In this document: piece by piece, positions 1 through 10,989 of the stretch
Layout: the number at the start of each line of letters is the position of its first letter
Position numbering within the stretch: the first letter of the stretch is position 1
Source of the DNA: Siphonodentalium dalli
Taxonomy: Eukaryota; Mollusca; Scaphopoda; Gadilida; Siphonodentaliidae
Length of the DNA: 64,000 nucleotides
Assembly: GCA_032622095.1 (NCBI GenBank)
Contig: CP136063.1
Location: forward strand, 35,066,106 to 35,130,105
Direction of reading: 5' to 3'
The notes under the pieces: generated by a model
Database searches by the model: none
What the model was told of the DNA's origin: nothing
What the model saw: only the letters and a program-made list of their open reading frames with translations
Program-made: the position numbers and the translations under genes

Positions 1-866
1 ATTAGGAGATAGTAAGTCCTAATTAGGAGATAGTAAGTCCTAATTAGGAGATAGTATGTCCTAATTAGGAGATAGTAAGTCCTAATTAGGAGACGGTAAG
101 TCCTAATTAGGAGATAGTATGTCCTAATTAGGAGATAGTAAGTCCTAATTAGGAGATAGTAAGTCCTAATTAGGAGATCGTATGTCCTAATTAGGAGATA
201 GTAAGTCCTAATTAGGAGATAGTAAGTCCTAATTAGGAGATAGTAAGTCCTAATTAGGAGATAGTATGTCCTAATTAGGAGATAGTAAGTCCTAATTAGG
301 AGATAGTAAGTCCTAATTAGGAGATAGTATGTCCTAATTAGGAGATAGTAAGTCCTAATTAGGAGATAGTAAGTCCTAATTAGGAGATAGTATGTCCTAA
401 TTAGGAGATAGTAAGTCCTAATTAGGAGATAGTAACTCCTAATTATGAGATAGCTATGTCCTAATTAGGAGATAGTAAGTCCTAATTAGGAGATAGTAAG
501 TCCTAATTAGGAGATAGTTAGTCCTAATTAGGAGATAGTAAGTCCTAATTAGGAGATAGTAAGTCCTAATTAGGAGATAGTATGTCCTAATTAGGAGATA
601 GTAACTCCTAATTAGGAGATAGCTATGTCCTAATTAGGAGATAGTAAGTCCTAATTAGTAGATAGTAAGTCCTAATTAGGAGATACTATCTCCTAATTAG
701 GAGATAGTAAGTCCTAATTAGGAGATAGTAAGTCCTAATTAGGAGATAGTATCTCCTAATTAGGACTTAGTATCTCCTAATTAGGACTTACTATCTCCTA
801 ATTAGGACATAGCTATCTCCTAATTAGGAGTTACTATCTCCTAATTAGGACTTACTATCTCCTAAT
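1..866 (+). repeat. Left subterminal array of TCCTAATTAGGA units
   Basis: About 41 head-to-tail units of 20-21 bp. Each has the perfect palindrome TCCTAATTAGGA and a short asymmetric spacer (GATAGTAAG, GATAGTATG, rarely GATAGCTATG). The spacer polarity is constant to about base 740, then flips to CTTACTATC towards the inner end. A higher-order pattern of three to four units is visible. The core contains TAATTA, a generic homeodomain-type motif. It could be a transposase-binding array, but that is inference. Confidence 0.95.
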
Positions 867-964
867 TAGGACATAGCAAGATCAGTCAGTTGCTGTATAG
901 GCACTTAAGTGACGTCTCGAGCGCGCTGTGGACAACTTGGTCTACTTCTAGCTATACGTAGATC
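867..964 (+). promoter_or_regulatory. Conserved inner border, probable integrase promoter/5' UTR
   Basis: About 100 bp of non-repetitive DNA between the array and the integrase ATG. Its blocks TAGCAAGAT, GTCAGTTG, GTGACGTC and CGAGCGCG recur, in inverted orientation and with scattered changes, next to the right-hand array at 48648-48734, again directly upstream of an ATG. GTGACGTC resembles a CRE/ATF half-palindrome. No clear TATA box is seen. A promoter role is inferred from position and from conservation at both ends. Confidence 0.5.
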
Positions 965-3900
965 ATGGACATGGATGAGGTGATCTGTTTTTACTTTAAA
1001 CTTGGTCTTAAATATAAGGATATCATAGATTGTTTAGCGACCATAAATGGCATTAGTATTTCCCTGCGTACTCTCAAACGTGTCTTGGATAGGAATATGT
1101 TATATCGCAGGAAAAACCGATGCAGCATCGACGAGGTGGCTTTGTTTCTTATTAGTCAGATAAATGGGTCTGGACAGCAACTCGGATACAAACTGATGCA
1201 TCTTAAGTGTGTACAGAATGGCATCGTGACAACACAGGAGACTATAAGGCTTCTCCTCCAAGTGATTGATCCTCGTGGTGTTGAGGCTCGGCTACATAAC
1301 AGATTAAGAAGACGTGCATACGTTAATGAGGGACCAAATTATTTATGGCATATGGACTCGTACGATAAATTGAAACCATACGGAATTTGTATCAACGGTT
1401 CCATCGATGGATTTTCTAGGTATATTATTTGGTTAGAAGCGGGCAAGACAAACAGCGACCCACGAGTGATAGCATACAACTTCATAAGTACAATAAAGAA
1501 CATTAATGGGTGTCCGTCTCGTATTAGAGCCGACCTGGGAACAGAGAACGGACATGTCGAACAAATGCAAAAGTTTTTAAGATGTGACCACAACGACGCA
1601 TTTGCCAATAGCTGTTTTATTTACGGATCCAGCAATCATAATCAGCGCATTGAGAGATGGTGGGGGAATTTGCGAAAGCAGAACTGTCAGTATTGGATGA
1701 ACCAATTCCAATACATGAAGGATTCTATGATGTTTAGTGGATCATTCTTGGACAAATCGTTGGTTCAATTCTGCTTCATGTGTATCATTCAGGTAAGCTA
1801 GCTATCACTATGAATTGAGTCAAAACCATCTATATGACATCTAGTGCGCGCGGTGCATGATGTTCACAATTTCCTTCCGCGCACAGAATAGTGGGGATAC
1901 TTTTTGTATTTCTCATCCGATCATCACCAAACTTCATATACAGGTCTGGCAAAATCGCAAATCCTCCAATAGTATCAGAAACCTACTACTCTTGGTCCTT
2001 TTGGCTATATATAGTCCGTAAACCTGACTTTTATTATCAGAGCATAGCGTCTAGCTCTGTTTGATTAGTTGGGTCCACCAACTAGGCTATATAGAGCTCG
2101 CACTTAGTTGTAAGCACAAATCCTTCAATAGTAGCAGAAATGTGTTACTCGTGGTCATTTAGGCTATAGTATATAGCTCCCAGAAGTACTACTTTGGCGT
2201 TTCATAACAATGCCACGTTTTCGATGAGTCGCAAGTCTCCGAGGCTCACAGGTGATGTCAATATTAAAATGTATGAATGCATTTTGGACCGAAAATTCTG
2301 TGTGAACGCTTCTGCGATTCACACAAATTTACGATCCAAAATGCATTCATATACATGATTAATATTCACATAACAAACATCCATTTCTTAAATGATAATC
2401 AACAGTGGAGATATTATTGATATATTGGGGGGCTATCTTTTTGTTATGTTTATTTGACCCACTTTATGTCAAATAGTTATATTGTGTGTTATAATTCAAG
2501 TGTTACATATATAAGATCATATAAACATCTAATTTGACACCAGTTCGATTACTAAGGTCAATTGAACTGCATGGGATTGTTGGATGACAATTCACATTTC
2601 CATATCTAATATATATTTGAGGAAAGTTAGGGTGTGTGTGTGGGGGGGGGGGGGGTTGAATTTCTAAAGAAATGTCCCCACAACGTATGTAATACAAACA
2701 AGGGTGTGTGTGTGAGGGTGTGGGGGTGAGGGGGTGTGTGTGTGGCCGCGATGGACTCGAAAACGGTTGGACCGATTTCGACGAAACTTGGTACGTAATA
2801 TCACACGGGAACCAACATAGGCCCATCCATTTGTTCGTGCCGCGTGACCTTCACCTTCAAAACGCATATCTCCGGATCCACTGAGCCGCAGTGCTAAATT
2901 GCCTTACAATTAACGCTCTTTATTAATCCCATATTCGGGTTGGTTAACCTAATAACGCTCTTTATCTGTATATGAGGCTGGCGTAACCCGTTCAGGTGCG
3001 ATAGTGAAATTATAACTGGTATACCGTATAACAAAATGAGTTCAATCAGTGAGCATACAATTATCAGGTATTTAAAGTAACATATATTGGATAAAATCAA
3101 GTAATCACTGGTCAATGAGAAATACCATAGTGGGGTGTATATGCGGGTAATGACTGTGTTAGAGTTCAATCGAGTGATCACTCGTCAATGAGAAAAGTCA
3201 TATTACTAAGACTATGTTTATAGGTGATCATTGTAAGGGTTATAGAAATTAAATATTGTAATCACTCGTCAATGAGAAATAAAAATTATTATAATTATCT
3301 CAGGTGGTGATTGCATTAGGGAATATCAAGTGCATCATGTTTGAATTACCAACATGGATGGGAATTTTATATATAAACATGAATTATAAGTGGTTTGGAT
3401 AAAAGTCAATCAAGGGATCAATAGTCAATGAGTTCACAAGATATGGTGCGGCTAAGTTAGACGTGGATTTATGCGTGTGGGCTTTGATAGTCAGATTTAC
3501 GCTTCGACTTCAGACATTCTTTTTGTTAATTTCCTCTGGATTTCATCGTCGACTCGACCGCAACATTCCTTCTGTATGCGAGCAAGGCTGTCGACGTTCT
3601 ACGATCTACACCCGATGGCCTTGGCTGATGGACAATTCGAAGCTATCTTTTAATAATTTCTTTTTGCTATAATGATTCATACAAGAAACCTCTATATATA
3701 TACACACGTACATTGTGGTCGATAGTTCAAAGATAATTAATGCATGATCACCAGCAATCGGCATCACGCCTATTGTCACATCAAAACTGTTTCCATTCAG
3801 CTGGGCCATTTGCGTGTTACATAGTATCCATTATACACTCGCATTCACATTATACCTGACATATGTCTTAAATAGGCCATTTTCATGCTACTTTCTGAAT

Positions 3901-6900
3901 TCGATGTCTGAAATCCTTGTCTAATTTCACTCTATACGGTGATATGACGAAACACATTCTCAATTTCTTATACTCAACTTTGATGTCCAGTAAATATTTT
4001 ATTTGGAAGTTTTATTTCGCTCGATCACACGCATGTGATTTTGCTAATTTATTTCCAGAAACGCTCGTCAACTTTCACTCGACAAGTTAATATGACGACT
4101 CACATTCGAAAGTTCCAATACTCAACTTTGATCTGCAATAAATATTTTATTTAGAAATTTTATTTCGCTAAATCACACGCATGTGATATTGCTAATCAGG
4201 TTTTTTGTTTTTAGTTATTTTTTGTTTTTGACACTGGCTTTTCTATATTAGATTATCACCGACCTCCTTAACACATGGAATTTGAAAATATCAGACCTGG
4301 CCGCATGCGTGTGAAATGGCATAAACACTGTTATATTAATATTGTGACTAGTATAACATTTGCATGCATAATTATGTAACTTAAAATTGTATATAACTGT
4401 CATTTGTATATATGCTCTCCTAAATTGAGGAGGTTAACAATAAACTCATTGTAAATTCAGACTGTTGACTGTAAGTTTACAGTGAGCATTTATTTCCCAC
4501 ACCTCGCTTAGTGCGAAGTCCTGTACATTTACGCTTCTCGGACTTTTGGCTAAGGTCAAGGTGTGGTATCTGTTCTTCTCAGATCAGCGCCTGATAGGGG
4601 ACTCCGATGTTGGTTTGAGGAGAATGGTGGACGGAAGAATCACCTTCTAAACATCATGGTCCACAGGCCGAAATTTTGGTTAAAGTCGTGTAACAGACGT
4701 TTGGTTTATTTACATTGAAAAATTGCTTAACTCGATTCTTTTGAAGCTTCATCCTCAAAGAGCGTGTGTATATGAGGCCTTCAACCTCTATCTCGGGACG
4801 GGTAGTTTGATGCGCTGATCAATTTCGTCACACTTATTTATTTTATAAGAAAAAAATCCATGATTGTCTCCATTTAGCTGAGATGGCTTCCAGAATGGCC
4901 GAAATTTTGGTTAAAGCCGTGTAACAGACGTTTGGTTTATTTACATTGAAATTGCCTAACTCGATTCTTTTGAAGCTTGATACCTCTATCTCGGGACGGG
5001 TAGTTTGATGCGGCGTGACCTTGACCTTTAAAATGACATTGAAGCTGTATCTCGGTATCTGCTGGGCCGATTTCCACCATTTTCGGGGTGTTGGTGTGAA
5101 AAAAACAACACAACGACTCTACCCCGTCAGGACGGGTACCCAGCTAGTCTCATATATATTTTGAAGACCTCTGTCTGTTTGTTTGTCTGTCATTTATACA
5201 AATCTACGATTCTCGACCGACCGGGACGAAACTTGGTATGTGTGTGTAGTTTTAACAGGCGGTGGACGTTGTCGTATTGGCGAGGCCGTGCGGCGCCCGC
5301 TTAGCGCATGCGCAGACGAGATATCGGAAACGGGTGGAGCTATAATCGACTTGAAATTTGGTATGTGAATGTATCTTGCCCCGGATACGAATTTTATCGG
5401 GTCGCCGAGCCCGTGCGACACCAGCTTCGCGCATGCGCAGACGAGATATCGGAAACGGGTAGAGCTATCGACTTGAAATTTGATTTTTGAATAGCCCGGA
5501 CAACGTCGAGCTGGGTAGAGCTATCGACTTGAAATTTGGTTTTTGAATAGCCCGGATAACGTCGGGCTCATCGGCTAGTCTCATATATATTTTGAAGACC
5601 TCTGTTTGTTTGTCTGTATGTTTGTTTGTCTGTCATTTATACAAATCTACGATTCTCGACCGATCGGGACGAAACTTGGTACGTGTGTGTAGTTTGACCA
5701 GGCGGTCGTCGTATTGGCGAGCCCGTGCAGCGCATGCGCAGACGAGATCTCGGAAACGGGTGGAGCTATCGACTTGAAATTTGCTATGTGAATGTATCTT
5801 GCCCCGGATACGAATTTTATCGGGTCGCCGAGCCCGTGCGACGCCAGCTTCGCGCATGCGCAGACCAGATCTCGGAAACGGATGGAGCTATTGACTTGAA
5901 ATTTGGTTTTTGAATAGCCCGGACAACGTCGGGCTCATCGGCTAGTCTATTATATATTTTGGGAAATCTTTCTGTCTGTTCGCGATGGACTCGAAAACGG
6001 CCGAGCCGATTTCGAAAACGGCCGAGCCGATTTCGATGAAACTTGGTATGTGTGGGTACTTTCGGCCGAGGAGTGGCATAGGCCTATTAATTTGTCCGTG
6101 CAACGTGACCTTGGGTTATTTCAAGGTCAAACGCCCAAATATCACGATATTTCGATGAAAATTAGTGTCTAGGTGTGTTGGCGATACTGGCGGATATATG
6201 CTTGTCTTCTCACCGCTTCAATGTTTTATTTATGTAACGCTGTATCTGCTAATCTGTTCTCAAACTATATGTATATGACATATTTAGAGTACGTTCACAC
6301 GGATATATAATTTGTTTTTATATTCGATCAATATTTTGTAATATTTTAGAGGGAGAAAAATAATCCTGGATGGGTGGATGGTGTGGTGCGGTGAAATCTC
6401 ACCCTCGGGGCAAGATATTTGAGCCAGACTCTCGGCAAGCCTCGTGTCTGGCTCAAATATTTTGCCCCTCGGGTGAGATTTCCCCGCCCACACCAATAAT
6501 CATAATATACTTATTCTAATGTTTTGCATTTTGACAGCTCGTATTGTGGGACTTTTATATTCAAACATTTATATAATGTGTTATCTAATGTTTTGATGCA
6601 TGCTTTCACAACTAAAATTTTATTTATCTTATTTTCAGAAGGAGCTGGATCAATTTTCTACACTATGGAATTCGCATCGCATTCGCCCGTCTAAACACTG
6701 CAATAGTCCTTTTGGAAAACCCATTATGATGTACTTGTGTCCAGAGTTACTCGGAACACACAACTATTTGCTTGATGTATCACAACAGAAAGTTGATGTC
6801 TGCTTACAGGAATGTAATACTCCTGTAGCAGCAACGTGTGACGAAACGGTATACGATTTATGTAATATACTGTTGGATGACAATGGACTAAGACAACCAG

Positions 6901-6968
6901 AAACCGCAGAAGAAGGTGTTCTTTTGTATCAGTTCCTCAGAAGGGAATTGTTGAGTGGAATTTCGTAA
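965..6968 (+). CDS. IS3-like DDE integrase/transposase (two exons)
   Basis: Transposase of the giant element, acting on DNA ends in the nucleus. Exon 1 is 965-1792 (276 codons) and ends at CAG|GTAAGC. Exon 2 is 6639-6968 (109 codons plus stop), after TTATTTTCAG. The join is phase 0 and gives 385 residues with no frameshift or stop. Residues 4-45 form an HTH-like segment (LGLKYKDIIDCL, then SLRTLKRVL). Residues 62-100 resemble the IS3 OrfB pre-core helical domain. The catalytic core has D131 (WHMDSYDK), D190 (IRADLGTEN) and E230 (NQRIERWW), with 39 residues between the last two. Exon 2 carries the family's C-terminal block (LWNSHRIRPS, MMYLCPELLG). The family matches metazoan 'integrase core domain' proteins (Pfam rva_4, from memory). 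M1 is the first ATG after the array; M3 is an alternative. The intact frame suggests recent activity. Confidence 0.88.
2265..2357. repeat. Imperfect palindrome in integrase intron
   Basis: The arm TATGAATGCATTTTGGA is repeated in inverted form (TCCAAAATGCATTCATA) around a 55-bp centre that also has inverted GTGTGAA/TTCACAC. It looks like a small foldback MITE. No clear target duplication was found. Confidence 0.6.
2625..2890. repeat. GT-rich tract plus dispersed repeat fragment
   Basis: GT/G-rich simple sequence (2630-2745) is followed by a segment beginning CGATGGACTCGAAAACGG. The same segment recurs at about 5981-6060, so it is a dispersed repeat. Glycine/proline-rich frames here come from the simple sequence and are not genes. 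Confidence 0.6.
3095..3440. repeat. Four spaced copies of a 'TCAATGAG' repeat
   Basis: The motif ATCACTCGTCAATGAGA or a close variant appears near 3103, 3175, 3260 and 3417, spaced about 70-160 bp, in otherwise AT-rich intron DNA. This is a degenerate tandem repeat with no coding signal. Confidence 0.55.
3880..4195. repeat. Two tandem copies of a unit of about 165 bp
   Basis: Two successive copies share TACTCAACTTTGAT, AATATTTTATTT and TCACACGCATGTGAT in the same order and spacing. They lie inside the integrase intron and are non-coding. Confidence 0.65.
4531..4607 (+). ncRNA. U2 snRNA 5'-end-like fragment (pseudogene or SINE head)
   Basis: The segment starts ACGCTTCTCGG and continues CTTTTGGCTAAGGTCAAG and GTATCTGTTCTT, closely following the first 45 or so bases of U2 snRNA, including stem-loop I. 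The branch-site recognition region expected next (GTAGTA) is changed to GTGGTA. After about base 4607 the similarity to U2 is lost. It is therefore a 5' fragment, either a U2 pseudogene or the head of a snRNA-derived SINE, not a working U2 gene. Confidence 0.65.
4665..5145. repeat. Direct repeats and dispersed-repeat tail
   Basis: A block beginning GGCCGAAATTTTGGTTAAAG occurs at about 4667 and again at 4898. Both copies continue through a shared CTCGGGACGGGTAGTTTGATG. The second copy runs into a tail ending GGACGGGTACCCAGCTAGT at about 5145, the kind of terminus seen on short dispersed retroelement tails in molluscs. Confidence 0.55.
5146..6070. repeat. Tandem array of dispersed-repeat 3' tails
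   Basis: Three head-to-tail segments each begin TATATATTTTGAAGACC or a variant, pass through a CTGTCTGTTTGT-rich stretch and GGGACGAAACTTGG, and end in AACGTCGGGCTCATCGGC followed by TAGTCT. Internal subunits (GCGCATGCGCAGACGAGAT, TGGAGCTATCGACTTGAAAT) are also repeated. All lie in the integrase intron. The short ORFs here on both strands are by-products of the repeat. Confidence 0.65.
6365..6497. repeat. Long palindrome upstream of integrase exon 2
   Basis: The arm GGTGAAATCTCACCC, then CGGGGCAAGATATTTGAGCC, is repeated almost perfectly in inverted form with a central loop of about 16 bp. The outer arms are GGTGTGG and CCACACC. It is a foldback MITE about 140 bp before the exon 2 acceptor and could form a strong hairpin in the pre-mRNA. 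Confidence 0.75.
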
Positions 6969-7160
6969 CCGTTATTTCGTAACGGTCATGTTATTGTCAC
7001 ATTATAGATATATAATGATATATAATGACATTCGTTTTATACCAAATTACACGACCGTACCCGGATCGAGCTACCTGTACAGTATATTATTCTGACCGTG
7101 CATGTATATACATGTAGGTTATTACCACTGCTGATACAATGCAATATATACATACACCTT
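6969..7160. other. Integrase 3' flank
   Basis: AT-rich sequence with no gene. No AATAAA lies close to the integrase stop. The first clear one is near 7529, about 560 bp downstream. Confidence 0.4.
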
Positions 7161-7279
7161 ATTACTACAGTGTAGTGATTTGGTCGTAGTATCACATCGA
7201 GTTGAAACAGATGAGATCGTGAATCTCACCTGTTTCAACGAGATGTGATGCGACGACCAGATCACTACATTGTAGTAAT
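7161..7279. mobile_element. Small palindromic MITE
   Basis: The arms ATTACTACAGTGTAGTGAT, then TGGTCGTAGTATCACATC, are repeated in inverted form to the right (GATGTGATGCGACGACCAGA, then ATCACTACATTGTAGTAAT), including inverted TTGAAACAG/CTGTTTCAA near the centre. It is 119 bp, non-coding, and probably folds back. The target duplication is not clear. Confidence 0.65.
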
Positions 7280-8248
7280 AATATGTTTATTATATGCCCC
7301 GTATATGATTAAATTAATTAACATGTGATATTCAAGAGGAATTAGGTCTATGAATATCACAATTTTCTGTTGATGCATAAATATGTGACGTCAAGTTAAT
7401 GCATAATTATGTGACGTCATCAGATTCTTTAACGAAAATGTTTCTAAAACATTGCCCAAAAGTGCGAAAATATGCATGACACTGCGTTTAAAACACATTA
7501 TATGTGTGTTATACATCCATGGCTATGTTAATAAAACATAATAATGTATAAGTTATTCGTGTATGGTTATTTAATTGGTCAAAAACTTTTCGAAGTGGAG
7601 CAAGTTTCATAGAACATGCGTACTAATATCCGAAACATAGTTCCAGACTAGCGTGATACGGGATCAGATTCCCACTGCGTGTGATCTGAATCAACGGAAA
7701 CGATCGTCATATACTGTAGTGGTATTTGGAAAGATAATTCGTAGGCATATGATAAATTTATATATTCTGCTCATTTATTTTTCACACGGGGGACACTACA
7801 TGAACCTACCATAGGGAGATCTAATGCCAGTGAAGCCATATTCGTGATACGTACCTTAATTATCTGCTTGGAAAACTCAAGTGTACTAACTCAAAATACT
7901 TCCAAATCCTTTGTATACAACCCTATATTATACCCTATATTATTGCCTGATAGATTACTCCCATAAATCAGAAAGGTTTATATCCAGTTCGTCGGCTCAG
8001 TGCTTTAATGTTCTAAGTATCAAAACTAGTTTTGTTGGCAAAATCGATTTGAAGTTTTGACTACCTGGTTTATGTATAACAGCGCACTTTTGGTTCCGTA
8101 ATTAGGTTCTGTTGGCTCCGTGGTATTGAAAAAGTAATGCGTGCAAAATTTAATGCCATATATGTCAGTAGTCTGCATAATATTCGATGAAATGTGTTTA
8201 GAGATAGAACAATCTGCTCAACTTTTTGTCCATTTTTTGTTGTTCCAG
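7280..8248. other. AT-rich intergenic stretch
   Basis: No gene, array or inverted repeat that I can support. AATAAA near 7529 could serve the integrase transcript. Confidence 0.4.
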
Positions 8249-8355
8249 TTAATGCTATAATGTTCTATGTTGCTGGACCAATCAACTTGCCAGATCCATC
8301 CAATCGCTGTCAGCCTGTGTGTGCATCAGGTCTATTTCGATTAGAGGATATAAAG
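8249..8355 (+). other. Exon-like segment of unknown origin
   Basis: A 107-bp open segment lies between a good acceptor (TTTTTTGTTGTTCCAG) and a donor (AAAG|GTGTCA). In the open frame it reads FYVAGPINLPDPSNRC and then QPVCASGLFRLEDIK, with ordinary protein-like composition unlike the AT-rich surroundings. No partner exons or family were recognised. It may be a stray exon of a captured gene or chance. Confidence 0.3.
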
Positions 8356-8696
8356 GTGTCACACTATATATGGACATATATGTCTATATATATATCCATT
8401 TCTTACTGATTGCATATACATGCATACGTGTTAAAGTATTAGAAAATATAAAGGCGTTATATTAGCGCGACAACACTGTATAGAACACTTTATATATACA
8501 TAGAACAGTATAGCACTGAATTTGACTGAATATTTATTGTACGTATTATTTTCTATAAGTGTATTATATATCTGACGTAATTTTGGATGGGAATAACAAG
8601 TCAGCACACCACTAAAGAAATGACTGAAATTACACAATGTTGTACATCTTGGTAATCATAATATTATTATTAATTAATAATAATAAGTATCAGGAC

Positions 8697-9287
8697 GGGG
8701 GGGGGGGGGGTTCGAAAAAAAATTTCAGGCACATACAGAGAGGGGGGGTTCGGAAAAAAAAATTCAGGCACGTATGGCATTTTTTCCCTTTCGATCATTT
8801 GTTGTACCCACCCACCCCCACCGCCAAATTTTTTTCCGTTTTCGGCAGTTTTTTCCCCGACCATTTTTTGACACCCACCCCCCCCTTTTAACACTAAAAC
8901 AGAGATTTGCAGGGGGAAATTCACTATAAACAGCTGTATATGAATTTCTGTGCATACTATTTATCATGGATGTTAACATGGACATGTAAATAGGAATGAG
9001 TCATTTTGAGGTCATTCGGCCAAAAAAACATGGCTGCCAGCGGCCATCTTGGATTTCAAAATTTGCAACAAAATACAACACGATAACTGCCTGCAGTCAG
9101 TTACCAGTTATAATTACATTATTTCTCTCATTCAAAGTGGTTTTGAAGCCCAACTCATTGCCAAAACACTAAAAAAACAAGCAGGAATTTTTTTTTTAGT
9201 TGCAGAAAAAGCTGATTGTTGGTGGCTTTGACCACCCACCCACCCCGGCATACGTGCCGGAATTTTTTTTTCTCACCCCCCCCCCTG
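8697..9287. mobile_element. hAT-like non-autonomous element with poly-G/poly-C ends
   Basis: The 8-bp duplication ATCAGGAC flanks it (8689-8696 and 9288-9295), as for hAT transposons. The left end is a G-run and the right end a C-run followed by TG. The first 200 bp or so match the right end of the element at 54145-59019 in inverted orientation, and the last 230 bp match its left end, so this is a short relative. The middle includes a pearl-type fragment (CATGGCTGCCAGCGGCCAT). The ORFs are G/C-run artefacts. Confidence 0.7.
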
Positions 9288-9469
9288 ATCAGGACAGAAG
9301 AATTCCAATATGTAGAGACAAAGTTGTTGGCGTCCCAGGAACAATTTATATAAAGACAACATTTTCGTTTCTGAAAACGTTTATTGTTATAGCGAATAAA
9401 TGTGGATCCACACAAAATCTGTCAAAACATATGATTAAATGAAAGTGTCAAGGACACTGCAGATTATCT

Positions 9470-9780
9470 TGAAATAGTTGCAAATAAAGAATCCAAAATC
9501 AAGTTATCATCTGGACACCATAAAAATAGAAGAAAGACGGAATTTTCTAAGTAAAAACAAAGGGGCATAACTCTGGCGAAAATTGGCGGGCGGAAACCAC
9601 AATTAGCGTCATGCTGAGAGTCGGTCCTAAAGAGATTACATACCAAAAATTATTGAAATCGGTCCATAGTTGTTCGAATTGTGAGGTCGGACGGACGGAC
9701 GGACACACGGAGGGAGAAATAGTGACGGACGCAGTCAATCCAGTATACCCCCCATTTTCTTCGAAAGTGGGGGTATAATA
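9470..9780. repeat. Dispersed repeat with GGAC-rich block
   Basis: Contains GGGGCATAACTCTGGCGAAA, a run of GGAC repeats (9688-9705) and a terminal CCCCCATTTTCTTCG/AAAGTGGGGG hairpin. Related text recurs at 19840-20990. Repeats of this style are common in bivalve genomes. Non-coding. Confidence 0.55.
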
Positions 9781-9880
9781 AAAGACAATGTATTGTAATT
9801 TATTTAATGAGCCGTGCAGCAATTGGGTGTGATATTATGGAAGCGTATTGGTGCCACATCAAAATACAAATTTGGGTCAC

Positions 9881-10221
9881 AGTATGTCCTATTAGGAGAT
9901 ATAGTAACGTCCTAATTAGGAGATAGCTATGTCCTAATTATGAGATAGTAAGTCCTAATTAGGAGATACTAAGTCCTAATTAGGAGATAGATACTAAGTC
10001 CTAATTAGGAGATATCTCCTAATTAGGAGATATTATACTCTAATTAGGAGATAATATCTCCTAATTAGGACATAGTATCTCCTAATTAGGACTTACTATC
10101 TCCTAATTAGGAGATACTATCTCCTAATTAGGAGATATTATCTCCTAATTAGGACTTGGTATCTCCTAATTAGGACTTACTATCTCCTAATTTACTGTTA
10201 TTATCTCCTAATTAGGAGATA
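9881..10221 (+). repeat. Left TCCTAATTAGGA array of element A
   Basis: About 16 units of the 20-21 bp palindromic repeat. Polarity is inward (GATAGTAAG-type spacers) to about 10010, then flips, as in the left array of the giant element. Several spacers are shortened. Confidence 0.9.
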
Positions 10222-10571
10222 ACACAGATATAAAGAACTCAACATGTTCGTGGTCAGATTCATATCGTCTCCGGATCACTCGGCTGACGGTCGCATCGCT
10301 CCGTTCGTTCTCATGCCTTTCGCCCTTGTTTTCAAAATTAAAGGCTTAAAATGAGGGGTTGGGGAAAGGACATATTGGCCCTTTCGAGAATCCCGGAGTT
10401 AGCCACCCCATACCCCAATCCGCCGCTGTCATTTTGTTATATATATGACAAAGTTCTGTTACAGGGCCAGGTATGTGTACCATATAGTCAATCCGCGGCA
10501 TATAGTATATGTATATACCCGTGACTATCCCGAGATAATTTGATGACACCTGTTTATATGCCAAAATAATT

Positions 10572-10709
10572 TCATTTCATTTTCAGTTTACGCTTAACAG
10601 TACGTAGAGATATGTGCAAATTCCGTGTAAATTAGACAAACATTGGACGATGTATTTATAACTCAGACCCAAATTGAAGTAGAGTTGCAAGTTGCAATGC
10701 TTCATCCAT
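10572..10709 (-). pseudogene. Relic of the integrase N-terminal exon
   Basis: The minus strand encodes a start resembling the intact integrase (YFNLGLSYKYIVQCL against YFKLGLKYKDIIDCL). After a frame change it reads ISLRTVKRKL, matching ISLRTLKRVL in the intact gene. Compared with element B there is also a 7-bp insertion after the sixth codon. The DDE core is absent. A dead exon kept in a non-autonomous element. Confidence 0.7.
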
Positions 10710-10989
10710 TGCAACGAATGAATACAATAATAATGTTGAGTGAGTCTAAATGACCGCGAACCGTTTATTGGGAATTTGGTATTGGGGCCTGGGAGGATTT
10801 GGAAGGGCAGTATGTCCTCCCCACGACCCACTTAGGAATGATGTTGGGTGTTATAAATGGTGATATAACAATGAAAAATGATGGGAAAATGATCTAAACT
10901 TTTTTTTACTTCTTTTTCGCTTTTCCCCCTAATTCTGTATACTGTTTCTGTGTTTCACTTTTTCTTTTTCCCTCGAGTGGTCTTGGTGG

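Noticed and set aside
1-866. CRISPR-like array of palindromic repeats with spacers
   Set aside because: The spacers are not unique; they are a few variants of the same 9-base text, and the genome is animal (introns, zinc fingers, LINE). It is a transposon subterminal array.
1339-1608. Minus-strand ORF over the integrase
   Set aside because: Shadow of the integrase catalytic core on the other strand.
2503-2867. Proline/threonine/histidine-rich ORFs
   Set aside because: Translations of a GT/G-rich simple repeat.
5183-5913. Several ORFs of about 60-75 codons on both strands
   Set aside because: All come from the tandem dispersed-repeat tails and repeat in step with them.
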